Origin: Lederbergia citrisecunda
GTDB taxonomy: Bacteria; Bacillota; Bacilli; Bacillales; Bacillaceae_C
DNA: 64,000 nt
Assembly (NCBI RefSeq): GCF_018343695.1
Contig: NZ_JAGYPJ010000001.1
Span: 3,470,511 to 3,534,510, forward strand
Direction of reading: 5' to 3'
The notes below the pieces were generated by a model. That model made no database searches and was not told the origin of the DNA. It worked only from the letters and a program-made list of their open reading frames with translations. The first letter of the stretch is position 1. Each line of letters opens with the position of its first letter. This document shows positions 15,943 through 25,799 of this stretch, in pieces. The translations under genes and the position numbers were made by a program.

Positions 15943-17985
15943 ATGAATAAAGACTTCAATAAAATTCTAAACAATATTATAAAATTCATGTGGATAATTA
16001 CAGCCCTGATCTCAGTTGGACTCTTCTTTTTTAGTGTCTTCATACAACACACCATTTATCAAGTACCTTGCCCTACAAGCGGATGTATAGACTTTGCTCA
16101 ATTAACCTTAGAAGAATCCGCTGAACTTCAAACTATTGGGATCTCCCTCATTTCTTACTCCTGGTTTAAAACAATAATGAATTTTATTATTGGGTTTGGT
16201 TTTTTTTCTGCTGGTATCTTTCTATTTTTGAAAAATAGTTCAGATAAGTTTATCACATTTACTTCTATGATCATTATTGCCTATGGTGCTAATTTTGGTA
16301 TGGATACATTAAGTCAAGCTTTTCCCAATATCATGGTGATGACAAACTATATTGACTTTGTAGCTTCTGGAATAGTTGTTTTTCTTTTTATATTTCCCGA
16401 TGGGAGATTTGTACCTAAATGGACCATTGGCATTGCAGCTTTGTGGATGATATTTTCATATAGTCGAATTTTCATGCCCGATTCCATTTTAAATCCAGAA
16501 TTATGGCCATTTTGGCTTGATATTGTTGGGTGGATGGGTTTCTATTTACTGGTCTTCTACGCGCAACTCTATCGATTTCGAAAGGTATCAAACTCAGTTC
16601 AAAAACAACAAGCAAAATGGTTAATTGTTAGCATTATCATAATTATTTTACACATTGGTTGGATTGGTATTTTTGGTGATGAACAAACGGCTATTTTAAA
16701 AGTTATTACTCCCTTGATGATAACCACAATCATAATAATACCTGTTTCTTTAGCTATTAGTATATTGCAATATAAGTTGTGGAATCTAGACATCTACATT
16801 AACCGTTTTGTTTTATATATCATGCTAAGTAGTCTTGTAGCGATCATCTATGCAAGCATTGTCGGATTACTTGGAACAATATTTCAGATAGGGGGTTTTT
16901 TCGTTTCCTTTATTGCCGTAGGAGTCATTGCCATACTCTTCCAACCGATAAAAGGGAAATTACAAGATGCTATTAACCGTTTGATGTATGGAGAAAGTCG
17001 TTCTCCATACGCTGCTTTGTCCATGTTAGGACAAAAGTTGGAAGCAACGTCGGACACTAGAACTGTTCTTTCTTCCGTTGTTGAAACGATGAGTCAGGTG
17101 TTAAAACTGCCATATGCAGCCATCTATCTTTTCACAGAAAATTCTTTTCAGTTAGCGGCTGAATATGGATATTTGAATACCTCACCAAAGAGAATAAATT
17201 TAGTTTATCAGAAAGATGTGGTTGGGGAACTAGTCCTTGGAACTAGGGACTTAAACGAAGGGTTCTCTGATTATGAACAACGCTTGATTCAGGATCTTGT
17301 ACGTCAAGTAGGGATGGCTGTGTATTCAGTAAAAGTCACAACAGATTTAATGAAGTCCAGAGAAAATCTTGTTAAAGCCCGGGAAGAAGAAAGAAAGAGA
17401 ATCCGAAGAGACCTCCACGATGGTTTAGGTCCGCAACTTGCAAGCTTAGGAATGAATATAGAGGCTGCGCGTAATTTATATCAAATAAACCACAAAGCTG
17501 GTGACGAACTATTGATCACTACCCATAAGCAATTAAAGGATGCTATAAATGACATTCGTCAACTTGTCTACGATTTACGACCACCTATCCTCGATGAATT
17601 AGGTCTCACATTTGCTATTAATGAATTAGTTAGACAATACAGTAATAGCGAAATAAATTTTCAGGTTTCTGTGCCTCCCAGTGTATCCACATTACCTGCA
17701 GCAATAGAAATTGCTACATACCGTATTATTCAAGAATCAGTCTCTAATGTCATTCGTCATTCAGATGCAACGGAATGTATAATTAACATAACCATAAATA
17801 ACTTTCTTAAAATTGAGATTACGGACAACGGTAAGGGGATTTCTTTTATTTCAAAAAAGGGGATTGGGATGGCCTCTATGCGAGAAAGGACTGAGGAATT
17901 GAACGGAACTTTTCATGTCATTTCTACTCCCGAGCAAGGTGTGAGTATCCAAGCAGCGTTTCCATTTGTGGATAAAGGGGCTTAG
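15943..17985 (+). CDS. sensor histidine kinase, NarL/LuxR type (HisKA_3)
   Basis: The ATG at 15943 follows GGGAGAT at 8 nt and is preferred over a TTG at 15889; it gives 680 residues. The N-terminal half has about eight membrane spans with a PDGRFVPKW loop, as in ComP-like sensors. A GAF-like domain follows (SPYAALSMLGQKLEA ... YAAIYLF). The dimerisation and phosphoacceptor segment is RDLHDGLGPQLASL, with His in LHDG. The ATPase core shows ITDNGKGI and GIGMASMRER. It autophosphorylates on His and passes phosphate to the regulator that starts 3 bp later. The signal is unknown. Confidence 0.88.
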   Translation: MNKDFNKILNNIIKFMWIITALISVGLFFFSVFIQHTIYQVPCPTSGCIDFAQLTLEESAELQTIGISLISYSWFKTIMNFIIGFGFFSAGIFLFLKNSSDKFITFTSMIIIAYGANFGMDTLSQAFPNIMVMTNYIDFVASGIVVFLFIFPDGRFVPKWTIGIAALWMIFSYSRIFMPDSILNPELWPFWLDIVGWMGFYLLVFYAQLYRFRKVSNSVQKQQAKWLIVSIIIIILHIGWIGIFGDEQTAILKVITPLMITTIIIIPVSLAISILQYKLWNLDIYINRFVLYIMLSSLVAIIYASIVGLLGTIFQIGGFFVSFIAVGVIAILFQPIKGKLQDAINRLMYGESRSPYAALSMLGQKLEATSDTRTVLSSVVETMSQVLKLPYAAIYLFTENSFQLAAEYGYLNTSPKRINLVYQKDVVGELVLGTRDLNEGFSDYEQRLIQDLVRQVGMAVYSVKVTTDLMKSRENLVKAREEERKRIRRDLHDGLGPQLASLGMNIEAARNLYQINHKAGDELLITTHKQLKDAINDIRQLVYDLRPPILDELGLTFAINELVRQYSNSEINFQVSVPPSVSTLPAAIEIATYRIIQESVSNVIRHSDATECIINITINNFLKIEITDNGKGISFISKKGIGMASMRERTEELNGTFHVISTPEQGVSIQAAFPFVDKGA

Positions 17986-17987
17986 TT

Positions 17988-18632
17988 ATGGAAAAAATAA
18001 AAATATTATTTGCTGATGACCATACTTTGTTTCGCGATGGTTTAAGAAATTTACTTACTTCTATTTCGGACTTTGAAATCGTCGGTGAAGCTAGTTCTGG
18101 AGAAGAGGCTATTACTCTAGCAAACTTGCTACAACCCGATATTGTCTTAATGGATATAAAAATGCCTACTATTAACGGTATTGAAGCAACAAAGGAAATA
18201 CTCGCAAAAAACTCGCACATAGGTATCATTATGTTCACTATGTTCGAAGACGATAATTCGGTATTTGCTGCTATGAGATCAGGAGCTAAAGGTTATTTAC
18301 TTAAAGGTGCTAGTCAAGAGGAGACCATTCGTGCCATTCGTGCGATTGCGAGTGGCGAAGCAATTTTCAGTCCGTCCATCGCAGCGAGACTCATACACTA
18401 CTTTAATTACATGAGCAAAAGTCAGGAAAATATTGTCTTTCCAGAGCTGACCAGTAGAGAAAGACAAATCTTAAACCTCATTGTTCAGGGGACTAAAAAT
18501 GAAGGTATCGCAGAAAGACTTGGTTTAAGTTCAAAAACCGTCAGAAACCATGTTTCAAATATTTATAATAAGTTACAAGTTGCCGATCGATTTGAAGCTA
18601 TAAAACGAGCTAAAGAGGAGGGTATGGAATAA
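17988..18632 (+). CDS. response regulator, NarL/LuxR family
   Basis: This 214-residue protein has a receiver domain with the acidic pair DDH near residues 10-11, phospho-acceptor Asp in IVLMDIKMP (about residue 56), a conserved Thr and Lys (LLKGAS). A LuxR-type HTH follows from about residue 148 (LTSRERQILNLIVQGTKN ... SSKTVRNHVSNIYNKL). It starts 3 bp after the kinase stop, so the two are co-translated and form one two-component system. Targets are not known; the membrane protein upstream at 15174 is a candidate. Confidence 0.9.
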   Translation: MEKIKILFADDHTLFRDGLRNLLTSISDFEIVGEASSGEEAITLANLLQPDIVLMDIKMPTINGIEATKEILAKNSHIGIIMFTMFEDDNSVFAAMRSGAKGYLLKGASQEETIRAIRAIASGEAIFSPSIAARLIHYFNYMSKSQENIVFPELTSRERQILNLIVQGTKNEGIAERLGLSSKTVRNHVSNIYNKLQVADRFEAIKRAKEEGME

Positions 18633-18868
18633 CATAAATTACAGCAGTTTATAGTGGAAAGGTTTATCCAGCAAACTTCTTTTTCATTTTAACGTATAAT
18701 AAACTAGACTAAATTTATTCTTACAAATTGTATAAACTATATCCAAATTTCACGGTAATAAGTGCCTCTGCCATATCCGTAAACAACTTTTGGAAGACAG
18801 CTACTACATTGAATATATCATTTATCTCTTGGAATTTAGGTGGGGGGAGAGGTACTAAAGCACCTCAT

Positions 18869-19348
18869 TTACTTATGGTACGGTTCCCCCTTAATTATCC
18901 TAAACGCCCTATAAACCTGCTCCACCAAAATCAGCCTCATTAACTGATGTGGGAAAGTCATTTTCGAAAATGACAAACTCTCATCCGCTCGCTTCATCAC
19001 ATCTTCACTCAATCCCAACGATCCGCCAATTACAAACACTATTTTGCTCTTTCCATATGTAGCAAGATTATCAATCCGCTCGGCGAGTTCTTCGGATGTT
19101 TTCATTTTGCCTTCGATGGCGAGGGCGATGACGTGGGCGTCGGGGTGGATTTTGGAGAAGATGCGGTCGCCTTCTTTGGCTTTGACTTGGAGCATTTCGT
19201 TTTCGCTTAGAACTTCTGGGGCTTTTTCGTCTGGGACTTCGATGATTTCTACTTTTGCGTAGGCGGAGAGGCGTTTCAAATATTCATCGATGCCTTGTTT
19301 TAAGTATTTTTCTTTCAGTTTCCCAACAGTAATGATTGAGATATTCAC
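18869..19348 (-). CDS. rlmH: 23S rRNA (pseudouridine(1915)-N3)-methyltransferase RlmH
   Basis: This 159-residue protein has the normal RlmH length. The start [15 protein letters not shown] and the SPOUT knot [13 protein letters not shown] plus [20 protein letters not shown] end are diagnostic. It methylates pseudouridine 1915 in helix 69 of 23S rRNA in the assembled ribosome, using SAM. Position near the wal/htrA block matches the Bacillus order (yydA). The segment 19080-19260 is richer in GC and in GCT/TCG-type codons than its neighbours; this looks like local drift. Confidence 0.95.
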   Translation of the reverse strand: MNISIITVGKLKEKYLKQGIDEYLKRLSAYAKVEIIEVPDEKAPEVLSENEMLQVKAKEGDRIFSKIHPDAHVIALAIEGKMKTSEELAERIDNLATYGKSKIVFVIGGSLGLSEDVMKRADESLSFSKMTFPHQLMRLILVEQVYRAFRIIKGEPYHK

Positions 19349-19544
19349 AATGTTTTCCCTCTCTTTATTAACAGGTATCGGTTTATATACGATAATTTCA
19401 CAGGGTATTAGCTTATTTTCATATTAATCATGCCTAATTACCTGAAAATTTCGTTACAAACATGTTACACACATATTACAAACAACTTATACACAATAGT
19501 TATCCACATATCCCCAAAAGGTATCCACATTTTGTAGGCGAATA

Positions 19545-19703
19545 TTAGTTCCCCACAATATATGCGGCTGGATTTTTACAATATTCACAGGATGTGGATA
19601 AATCTCCTTCTTTTTTGATCTCCTCTAAAACAGGTGCTGTTTCGTATTCATCTACGACTATATCCAGCGCTAACTCTACATGTTCCTTACAGCAATAAAT
19701 CAT
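19545..19703 (-). CDS. CxxH/CxxC small protein
   Basis: The 52-codon frame from ATG 19703 reads MIYCCKEHVELALDIVVDEY, later CEYCKNPAAYIVGN, then TAA. It has a CxxH near the N-terminus (C5-K-E-H8) and a CxxC at C39-C42, the features of the Bacillus CxxH/CxxC family, which probably binds zinc. An AAGAAGGAAGAAA stretch upstream supplies the ribosome site. It sits between rlmH and the HtrA-like gene as it does in related bacilli. The function is not known. Confidence 0.8.
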   Translation of the reverse strand: MIYCCKEHVELALDIVVDEYETAPVLEEIKKEGDLSTSCEYCKNPAAYIVGN

Positions 19704-19798
19704 TTTTCTTCCTTCTTTCTGTTATGTTTACATTACTTTTGCACAATCTCTATCCACATATTCTCTTTTTTATCCACAAACCATTGTATCACTAACTA

Positions 19799-19834
19799 AA
19801 AAAGCGAGAAAGCCATCTCTCGCTTTCTCGCTTA
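19799..19834 (-). terminator. terminator of the HtrA-like gene
   Basis: The arms AAGCGAGA and TCTCGCTT, repeated in part (GCGAGAAAG/CTTTCTCGC), form a strong stem, with a T run on the minus strand directly after the protease stop. Confidence 0.8.
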
Positions 19835-19843
19835 GTATCCACA

Positions 19844-21058
19844 TTACATACGTGTTTCATCTGTCAGCTTTAATGTCACTTCTTCTTTCTTGCCACCTCG
19901 GTAATAAGTGACCGACATGGAGTCGCCGACTTTTTTCTTGTTGTATAAATATTTTCTTAGTTCTACGACGTCTGCTACTTGTTCACTATCGAGTTGGACG
20001 ATAACATCCATTTCCCTCAATCCTGCTTTTTCAGCAGGGGAATTTGGCACAACGGATTCAATCATGATTCCTTCTGTTATATCATGAGGCAGTTTCAATG
20101 TTTGTTGTTGATGATATGCTGAAATTTCGGCTACATTACGGAGTGTAACCCCCATCGCAGGGCGCTTCACTTTTCCAAATGCCTCAAGGTCTTCTATGAT
20201 GGGGACAACATAATTAATTGGAATGGAAAATCCAATTCCTTCAACAGCACTTTGAGCAATTTTCATGGAGTTGATTCCTACGACTTGACCCGCGATATTA
20301 ATTAACGCTCCCCCACTATTTCCTGGGTTGATAGCTGCATCGGTTTGGATAACTTCCGCGTTCCAGTCAGGGATTCCATCATTATTGATATCAACCGGAA
20401 CCGCACGATTTACTCCTGAAATGATGCCCTGAGTGACCGATCCAGAAAACTGCAGTCCTAATGGATTTCCGATCGCAAGGACAGGTTCTCCGATTTTTAG
20501 AGCATCAGAATCACCAAATTCATTCACTTGGTCATTTCCGATTCCTTTTGAATTGATTTCGACAACCGCTAAGTCTGACCACACATCTGTTCCTCTTAAC
20601 TTTGCCGCTACCTTCGTCCCGTCCGACAATGTTACTTCTAGTTGTGTAGCCCCTTCAACAACATGGTTGTTCGTCACTATGTAGACAGTGTCTCCAGCTT
20701 TTTTATAAATGACTCCTGAACCAACGCCTGCTGCTTGTTCATCACCAGTTGATGACCAGAAGTTGGCTGATTGGATATTCGTAATCCCTACTACTCCTTT
20801 TCCCGCTTTTGCAACGGCTTTCGTTACATCGGTCGTCACATCAAGTGAGAGATTTTTCGTTACATTATTGTTTGAAGTTCCTTGATTTGTTTCAATTCGA
20901 GCAGTACTTACATCATTTTGATTGTTGCCCAAAATATTTGGATAGATGATGGCTACAAGTAAGGCTCCTATAATTCCACCTATCAGTCCTGTAAAGAAAC
21001 CCGATCTTCCTCGTTTCACTTGATAGCGGTTCGGGCTGTGATTATCGTAAAATCCCAT
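19844..21058 (-). CDS. htrC: HtrA/DegP-like membrane serine protease (YyxA/HtrC type)
   Basis: This 404-residue protein has a short cytosolic N-terminus, one membrane anchor (about residues 21-43, FFTGLIGGIIGALLVAII), a trypsin-like domain and a C-terminal PDZ domain. The catalytic triad is H132 (TNNHVVEG), D162 (WSDLAVVEI) and S248 (NPGNSGGAL). It degrades or refolds misfolded exported proteins at the outer face of the membrane. In Bacillus this paralogue lies directly after walJ; here about 5.7 kb of other genes stand between. A terminator follows the stop. No CssRS-type operator was sought. Confidence 0.9.
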   Translation of the reverse strand: MGFYDNHSPNRYQVKRGRSGFFTGLIGGIIGALLVAIIYPNILGNNQNDVSTARIETNQGTSNNNVTKNLSLDVTTDVTKAVAKAGKGVVGITNIQSANFWSSTGDEQAAGVGSGVIYKKAGDTVYIVTNNHVVEGATQLEVTLSDGTKVAAKLRGTDVWSDLAVVEINSKGIGNDQVNEFGDSDALKIGEPVLAIGNPLGLQFSGSVTQGIISGVNRAVPVDINNDGIPDWNAEVIQTDAAINPGNSGGALINIAGQVVGINSMKIAQSAVEGIGFSIPINYVVPIIEDLEAFGKVKRPAMGVTLRNVAEISAYHQQQTLKLPHDITEGIMIESVVPNSPAEKAGLREMDVIVQLDSEQVADVVELRKYLYNKKKVGDSMSVTYYRGGKKEEVTLKLTDETRM

Positions 21059-21603
21059 AAAACACCTTCCCTTTCTATAGCTCCATACCTCTTAGTTTGC
21101 CTTTCTAAGTACATATTATAATGATTTGAAAATAAAATAACAAAATATTAAACCAAAAGATGGAAACGACCGTTCAGCAGTGTACAGAAGATGTGGACCC
21201 GTTTGGATAGTATCGCAGATAGTGACGTATTTTTTAGAGGAAGCTTTGTTAAGCAGTAATTCTTGATTTTGGCACATAGTTGATTGAAGCGGAAACTCGA
21301 CGACTTACTTGCCCTGTGACAATAAAGTTATGTAATTTTAAAACCTAAAAAAGCATAACACCGTTCTAAATTTAGCTCGGGTTAAAATATGGTTTAATTT
21401 TAATATAAGATACTTTACTGTACTTAAAAATATAACAATAAAGTTGTTTAAAAACACCAATCCTGCCAGATTGGTGAATAACCCTGTAATAGAAAATTGT
21501 GTAGTTAAATAGAACCCATCTTCAATACAGGTCAATTGATACCACCGTTTGCGAATTGGATGAATATCTTAGATCGCATAGTTTCTTTCAGCTAAATTCA
21601 ATG
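21059..21603. other. intergenic, no gene seen
   Basis: This is the minus-strand upstream region of the HtrA-like gene and the end of the CBS gene. I see no coding frame with a ribosome site and no strong terminator. A lower-quality hydrophobic minus frame (21338-21535) lacks a start signal. Confidence 0.5.
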
Positions 21604-22059
21604 TTACATGATGGATTTAAAGGAATGCCTAATTACATCTCCACGGCTAATAATTCCCACCAATACTCCATTACGTTCCACCGGCAATTTTTTAATTTGT
21701 TTTTTACCTAAAATGGCCGCAATATTCTCTATTTCTTCGTCCCATGAGACTTTAATAACCTTCCTTTTGGCGATTTCAAGAACATTCATATCGAGTAATC
21801 TTTGTACCCTTTCTTCAAATTCTACATCATCACCTTTTATAACTGTAACGTAGAAGAAAAAAGTAATAATTCGATCCTCATGCTTGCCGATATATCGCAT
21901 GATATCACCGTCACTTACATACGCAACAATTTCGTTTCTGTCGTTAACCACGGGGAGTCCGCTGATACGGTAATTAATAAATCTTTCAATGACAGACCGA
22001 AGTGTGGCGTTTTCTTTCACTTTATATACTTCCTTATTCATGATTTCATATGCTTTCAT
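21604..22059 (-). CDS. CBS-domain pair protein
   Basis: The best start is the ATG at 22059, 7 nt after GAGGAG, rather than the longer GTG frame; this gives 151 residues. Two CBS domains follow each other: AYEIMNKEVYKV ... GLPVVNDRNEIVAYVSDGDIM, then AKRKVIKVSWDEE ... KLPVERNGVLVGIISRGDVIRH. CBS pairs bind adenosine nucleotides (AMP, ATP, SAM) and usually act as energy sensors. No effector domain is fused. The protein is a stand-alone cytosolic sensor with an unknown partner. Confidence 0.85.
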   Translation of the reverse strand: MKAYEIMNKEVYKVKENATLRSVIERFINYRISGLPVVNDRNEIVAYVSDGDIMRYIGKHEDRIITFFFYVTVIKGDDVEFEERVQRLLDMNVLEIAKRKVIKVSWDEEIENIAAILGKKQIKKLPVERNGVLVGIISRGDVIRHSFKSIM

Positions 22060-22260
22060 AAACATTCTCCTCACAAGTAAGTAAATATTTTACTTGTACC
22101 ACAGACCGTTACCAACTCAATTATTTTGGTCATTATTCCATTCAGCATATCAGGAATTCTAAAAGCTTTTATATCAACGACATTAATGCTAGTAATCTAC
22201 CTATAATAGTCAACACATTGGAAATCTCATGAACAACTCCACAATCAAACCACGAAGAAT

Positions 22261-22383
22261 TTACTTTGATTCTAATCCGTTTTTCGCCTCGCTTTCTATT
22301 AGATTCAGCAAGACTTTTGGAATCGTGAATTGTTGATAATTTATGATGAGCTGAGTTACATTATCCCCTATATTTTCCTTCAA
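22261..22383 (-). other. possible 40-residue coding remnant
   Basis: The frame from TTG 22383 to TAA reads LKENIGDNVTQLIINYQQ, then FTIPKVLLNLIESEAKNG. It has good amphipathic helix character, but there is no ribosome site and a stop lies just upstream. It may be the end of a lost gene. The rest of 22060-22450 shows nothing. Confidence 0.2.
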
Positions 22384-22450
22384 TGTGGTGTAAGTTCATT
22401 CATAAATCTCTCCAATGCCTTTCAAAATGAATAGCAAAAAAGAAAGGACG

Positions 22451-22485
22451 ATACTAGACCATAGATTGGGCAGTATCGTCCTAAG
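22451..22485 (-). terminator. terminator of the MFS gene
   Basis: The arms AGGACGATACT and AGTATCGTCCT are perfect complements, with a T-rich tract on the minus strand (the A run at 22437-22450 on the plus strand). Confidence 0.85.
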
Positions 22486-22494
22486 TTTTACCAT

Positions 22495-24111
22495 TTAACT
22501 TTTTACAGAACTCACTTCGCTAGAATTGCTGGGCTTCGCTTCTTCTTGTGGCATTTTGTTGGATGTACGAAGCGGAATTTCCCTTAAGAAAAGGGTGAGT
22601 ATGAAAGCAACTAAAGTAACTGCCGCCCCTGCCAAAAAGACGGTTGTCAAGGATGAACTTAATGCTTCGCGAAGTGTATCAACCAATTGCGTCACAACTG
22701 GCTGAATGTCCGGCGGAAGCGTTTGTTTCATTTGTTCTAGCTTCGGGTGATCGAGCAGCAATTGCGGACTGTTAAATGCAGCCAATTGCTCCGCTGTCTT
22801 CGGATCAATCTTCGTGAGATCAGCCCCAGCACTAGCTGTTAAACTTTTCATGTTTTTTACCAAGCTAGACTGCATGATTGTACCCATCACGGCAATTCCA
22901 ATCGTACCACCCATATTTCTAAACAGTTGGGAGGATGCCGTAGCTACTCCGAGTTGGGCAGGACTTACAGCGTTTTGGACCGTGATCGAAAATACTGGCA
23001 TTCCTGTACCAAGCCCAATTCCGAATACGATCATCGCAACGACCGCCATCCATACACTATTCATATACGCCATGATGACCATCCCAGCAATCATGATCGG
23101 CATCCCGATAATTGCAAAGCGTTTATATTTACCCGTTTTTGTAATGAGACTTCCGGTGATTGCACTGACTGCAAGCATAGCAATTGACATTGGCATCGTG
23201 ACATAGCCGGAGTACGTTGGTGAAATCCCTTCTACTCCCTGTACGAAAAATGGAAGATAAATGAGAGCGCCCATCATGCCAGCATTCATGATAAACCCAA
23301 TGCTATTCGATATTGTAACAATATCATTACGGAACAATGATAACGGAAGAACAGGACTCTTTGCTTTCCTCTCCACTAAGATAAAGATACCGAGGAAAAC
23401 AATCGCTGCTGAAAATAGACCAAGGATTTCAACGGATCCCCAATCATATTTCGTTCCCGCCCATGAAAAACCAAGAAGCGTCGCAATAATCATTAAGCTG
23501 AGAAAAAGAGAACCAAGATAGTCAATTTTCTCCGATTCTTTGCGTTCAACTTTTGGGAAAAGCATAAGAATCATCACAAATGCAACAATCCCTAAAGGAA
23601 GGAAAATCCAAAACAGCCATTTCCAATCTAGATTGTCTACTAGCCATCCACCGAGCGGCGGTCCGAGAACGCTGGAGAAACTGAAAACTGCCATCATCAC
23701 GCCCATCCATTTACCTCGTTCGCGAGGCGTGAATATATCCCCAACAGCTGTAAAGGCGGAGGACATGATAATACCTGCTCCTAGTCCCTGAATACCACGA
23801 TACGTGATCATTTGAAAAATATCTTTGGAAAATCCGCTTAAAAATGCCCCAATCATGAAAAACACAATCCCAGCAAGAATAAACGGTTTCCGTCCATAAA
23901 TGTCGGACAATTTACCGACAAGAACTGTTGCAATCGTGGACGTTAGCATATAGATGGTAATAACCCACGTATAATGATCCATACCCCCAAGAATTGCTAT
24001 AATACGCGGCATGGCTGTTCCAACGATCGTTTGATTAATAGCGGAGAAAAACATCGCAACCATGATCGCAACCATAATGCTTACTTTCTTCTTTTGCGTC
24101 AAATCTCCCAA
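22495..24111 (-). CDS. DHA2-family drug:H+ antiporter (EmrB/QacA type MFS)
   Basis: This 538-residue protein has the 14-helix layout of DHA2 exporters. The motif A signature GKLSDIYGRKPF is in loop 2-3. The motif C-like SFSSVLGPPLGGWLV is in helix 5. A long extracellular loop (about residues 425-480) precedes the last helix, as in EmrB/QacA. It exports drugs or other hydrophobic compounds in exchange for protons. The MarR gene lies 3 bp upstream in the same transcript, so the pump is probably repressed until a ligand binds the regulator. Confidence 0.9.
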   Translation of the reverse strand: MGDLTQKKKVSIMVAIMVAMFFSAINQTIVGTAMPRIIAILGGMDHYTWVITIYMLTSTIATVLVGKLSDIYGRKPFILAGIVFFMIGAFLSGFSKDIFQMITYRGIQGLGAGIIMSSAFTAVGDIFTPRERGKWMGVMMAVFSFSSVLGPPLGGWLVDNLDWKWLFWIFLPLGIVAFVMILMLFPKVERKESEKIDYLGSLFLSLMIIATLLGFSWAGTKYDWGSVEILGLFSAAIVFLGIFILVERKAKSPVLPLSLFRNDIVTISNSIGFIMNAGMMGALIYLPFFVQGVEGISPTYSGYVTMPMSIAMLAVSAITGSLITKTGKYKRFAIIGMPIMIAGMVIMAYMNSVWMAVVAMIVFGIGLGTGMPVFSITVQNAVSPAQLGVATASSQLFRNMGGTIGIAVMGTIMQSSLVKNMKSLTASAGADLTKIDPKTAEQLAAFNSPQLLLDHPKLEQMKQTLPPDIQPVVTQLVDTLREALSSSLTTVFLAGAAVTLVAFILTLFLREIPLRTSNKMPQEEAKPSNSSEVSSVKS

Positions 24112-24114
24112 GAT

Positions 24115-24558
24115 CTACACTTCCTTCTCTGTATAATTTGATCTTTCTGGTGCCACTATTTTTTCCAATAACTCAGTAAACAATAGAACTTCCTCTTGTT
24201 CAAGGCGAGTTAAGTAGGACTTTAAAATTTCATTTCTCTGCTTAAAAGTATTTTCCAATACTTCTTTACCCAAGGGAGTCAATTCAACCATCACTGCCCT
24301 TCGATCAATGGTGTCATTGGACCGTTTGACATAATTATCTTTCTCTAATCGATCAATCATGACGGTAATAGCACTTGGTTTGACCTCCATCATTTCCGCA
24401 AGTCGTGAAAGCTTACATTTTCCCATTTTATAAATGGCATACATCAAGAACATTTGCGGTTTAGTGATCTTAGATTCATACGTATTTTGAAAATCGGAAT
24501 CCACGTTGCGCTTGAGTAATTGAAGGGCAATTTGAATTCGATTTATAAGTAAATCCAC
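24115..24558 (-). CDS. MarR-family transcriptional regulator
   Basis: A GTG at 24558 follows a perfect AGGAGG at 7 nt, so the real product is 147 residues, shorter than the frame from ATG 24600. The winged helix lies at about residues 40-105 (KCKLSRLAEMMEVKPSAITV, DRLEKDNYVKRSNDTIDRRA), with the usual DxR wing (DRR). The C-terminal helix serves dimerisation. It is the first gene of a two-gene operon with the efflux pump, which points to a substrate-responsive repressor. Confidence 0.88.
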   Translation of the reverse strand: MDLLINRIQIALQLLKRNVDSDFQNTYESKITKPQMFLMYAIYKMGKCKLSRLAEMMEVKPSAITVMIDRLEKDNYVKRSNDTIDRRAVMVELTPLGKEVLENTFKQRNEILKSYLTRLEQEEVLLFTELLEKIVAPERSNYTEKEV

Positions 24559-24591
24559 TTCTATTCCTCCTAATATTTTCACTGCATTATT

Positions 24592-24626
24592 ATTAAGCAT
24601 TTTAAATATTAAACACTTTAACTAAT
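24592..24626. promoter_or_regulatory. likely MarR operator/promoter region
   Basis: Upstream of the MarR gene, an AT-rich segment holds an imperfect palindrome TTTAAATATTAAA (24601-24613) followed by CACTTTAACTAATT. Repeats of TTAA in 10-11 bp spacing are common at MarR sites. This is a pattern call only. Confidence 0.3.
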
Positions 24627-24761
24627 TATGTCAAGAAAAAAATAAAGCAACCTAATTTAGGATAAAAAACATGAAAAACATCATCCGTCTCCTCTATACG
24701 AGTTATCTTTCCAGTTTGAAATCACAGTAAAATCATCGTTCGTAAAATAACTAACAAAAAA

Positions 24762-24804
24762 TGGGGCATCCAATAAGTCGATTTCTCGACTTTTAGACAC
24801 CCCT
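24762..24804. terminator. terminator-like hairpin
   Basis: The stem GGGGCATCCAATAAGTCG / CGACTTTTAGACACCCC closes over a 6-nt loop, with an A run before and a short T run after. It lies between the minus-strand kinase gene's 3' end (24924) and the MarR upstream region. On the minus strand it could end the kinase transcript. Confidence 0.6.
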
Positions 24805-24923
24805 TTGTAATCTCAAAAGCGTTGATATATAACCCTTTTCATTTTTTAAATTGGAAGATTGTATTTTTTCATCACACCATGTGGCATTTGAAAGTGTTAA
24901 GGTAGTTAAATGGATGCATCTTC

Positions 24924-25502
24924 CTACTTGGAATTTGATTCAATTATACGCTTTTGATTCTCTATATAGTCATAGACTTTTGTAATTTCTTCTTCATAAT
25001 TTTTATCAATTTCAAAATACTTAAAACCAGCTTCAATACATCTTCTTCTATATTCATTATGTTCTTTGATAATTTCTGTAATATTGTAATCTGACTCGTC
25101 TAGTTCTCCACGATCTTCAATTACATTTCTATGTTTTAAGATTTTTGATTCAAAGTTTTCTTTAATATATTGAGCTGAAAAAACTAAGAATACAGATATT
25201 ATTTTTTCAGAATATGATTTCTCAAACTCTTTTATATAGTGAGGTAATATATAGCACCCTTCAATAATTAGGTTTTGATTATTCTCGATGTTTGTTTTAA
25301 TAATCTCCCTTATTATTGGCCATAATTTATCTCCTATTAATTCGTTACTGTCCAGCGGAGTGAATCCACAATTCTTATTACTTCTGTATATCCCCATTTT
25401 TAGATGATCAATGGAAAGATAGGGCACTTTATATTTTTCAAGTAAATTTTGAGCCATAAATGTTTTACCAGACTGACCGTTACCGCTTATTAAAATAATC
25501 AA
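24924..25502 (-). CDS. P-loop kinase-like protein (2-phosphoglycerate-kinase/zeta-like)
   Basis: A TTG at 25502 sits about 7 nt after GGAGGAG and opens directly into the P loop (ILISGNGQSGKT), so the true protein is 192 residues and the 44-residue longer frame is not used. The Walker A GNGQSGKT is complete. Later D in LSIDHLKMG and E in LIIEGCY match the acidic residues of small-molecule kinases. A lid-like basic/acidic helix lies near LKHRNVIEDRGE. It probably phosphorylates a small metabolite or drug. It is AT-rich like its SDR neighbour. The substrate is unknown. Confidence 0.65.
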   Translation of the reverse strand: MIILISGNGQSGKTFMAQNLLEKYKVPYLSIDHLKMGIYRSNKNCGFTPLDSNELIGDKLWPIIREIIKTNIENNQNLIIEGCYILPHYIKEFEKSYSEKIISVFLVFSAQYIKENFESKILKHRNVIEDRGELDESDYNITEIIKEHNEYRRRCIEAGFKYFEIDKNYEEEITKVYDYIENQKRIIESNSK

Positions 25503-25799
25503 AATATCTCTCCTCCGTTTAATCATTCTATTTGATAATTTCCTATAACATTCCCTATTCGCTACTTGCTCGGCCTCCACCTTTATGGAAAATGAATTAA
25601 TTATAGTAAGTCTTCTTAAACAATCCTGTCCCATAGCTTAAAAACAATTATTTCAAATTTCCATTATTTGCACAATGCTTTACTCCAGAATCTGGGTCGA
25701 TTGGAAGAACTCTTGAATATACAATAGTTAAATTGAAGGGATTATATATAAATGTAAAGAATATAACTATATCTTTTTTGGAAAAATTTATTAAATATA

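Noticed and set aside
18728-18943. Plus-strand frame before the end of rlmH.
   Set aside because: It overlaps rlmH, has no Shine-Dalgarno sequence and its composition is not protein-like.
19380-19560. Repeated TTATCCACA-like stretches, as in DnaA boxes.
   Set aside because: TTATCCACAT and related words occur several times between 19498 and 19790, which is suggestive near oriC, but the spacing is irregular and no AT-rich unwinding element or dnaA gene is present; the replication origin itself is not claimed here.
24924-25634. Full frame of 236 codons for the P-loop kinase.
   Set aside because: The perfect GGAGGAG before TTG 25502 and the P loop immediately after favour the shorter product.
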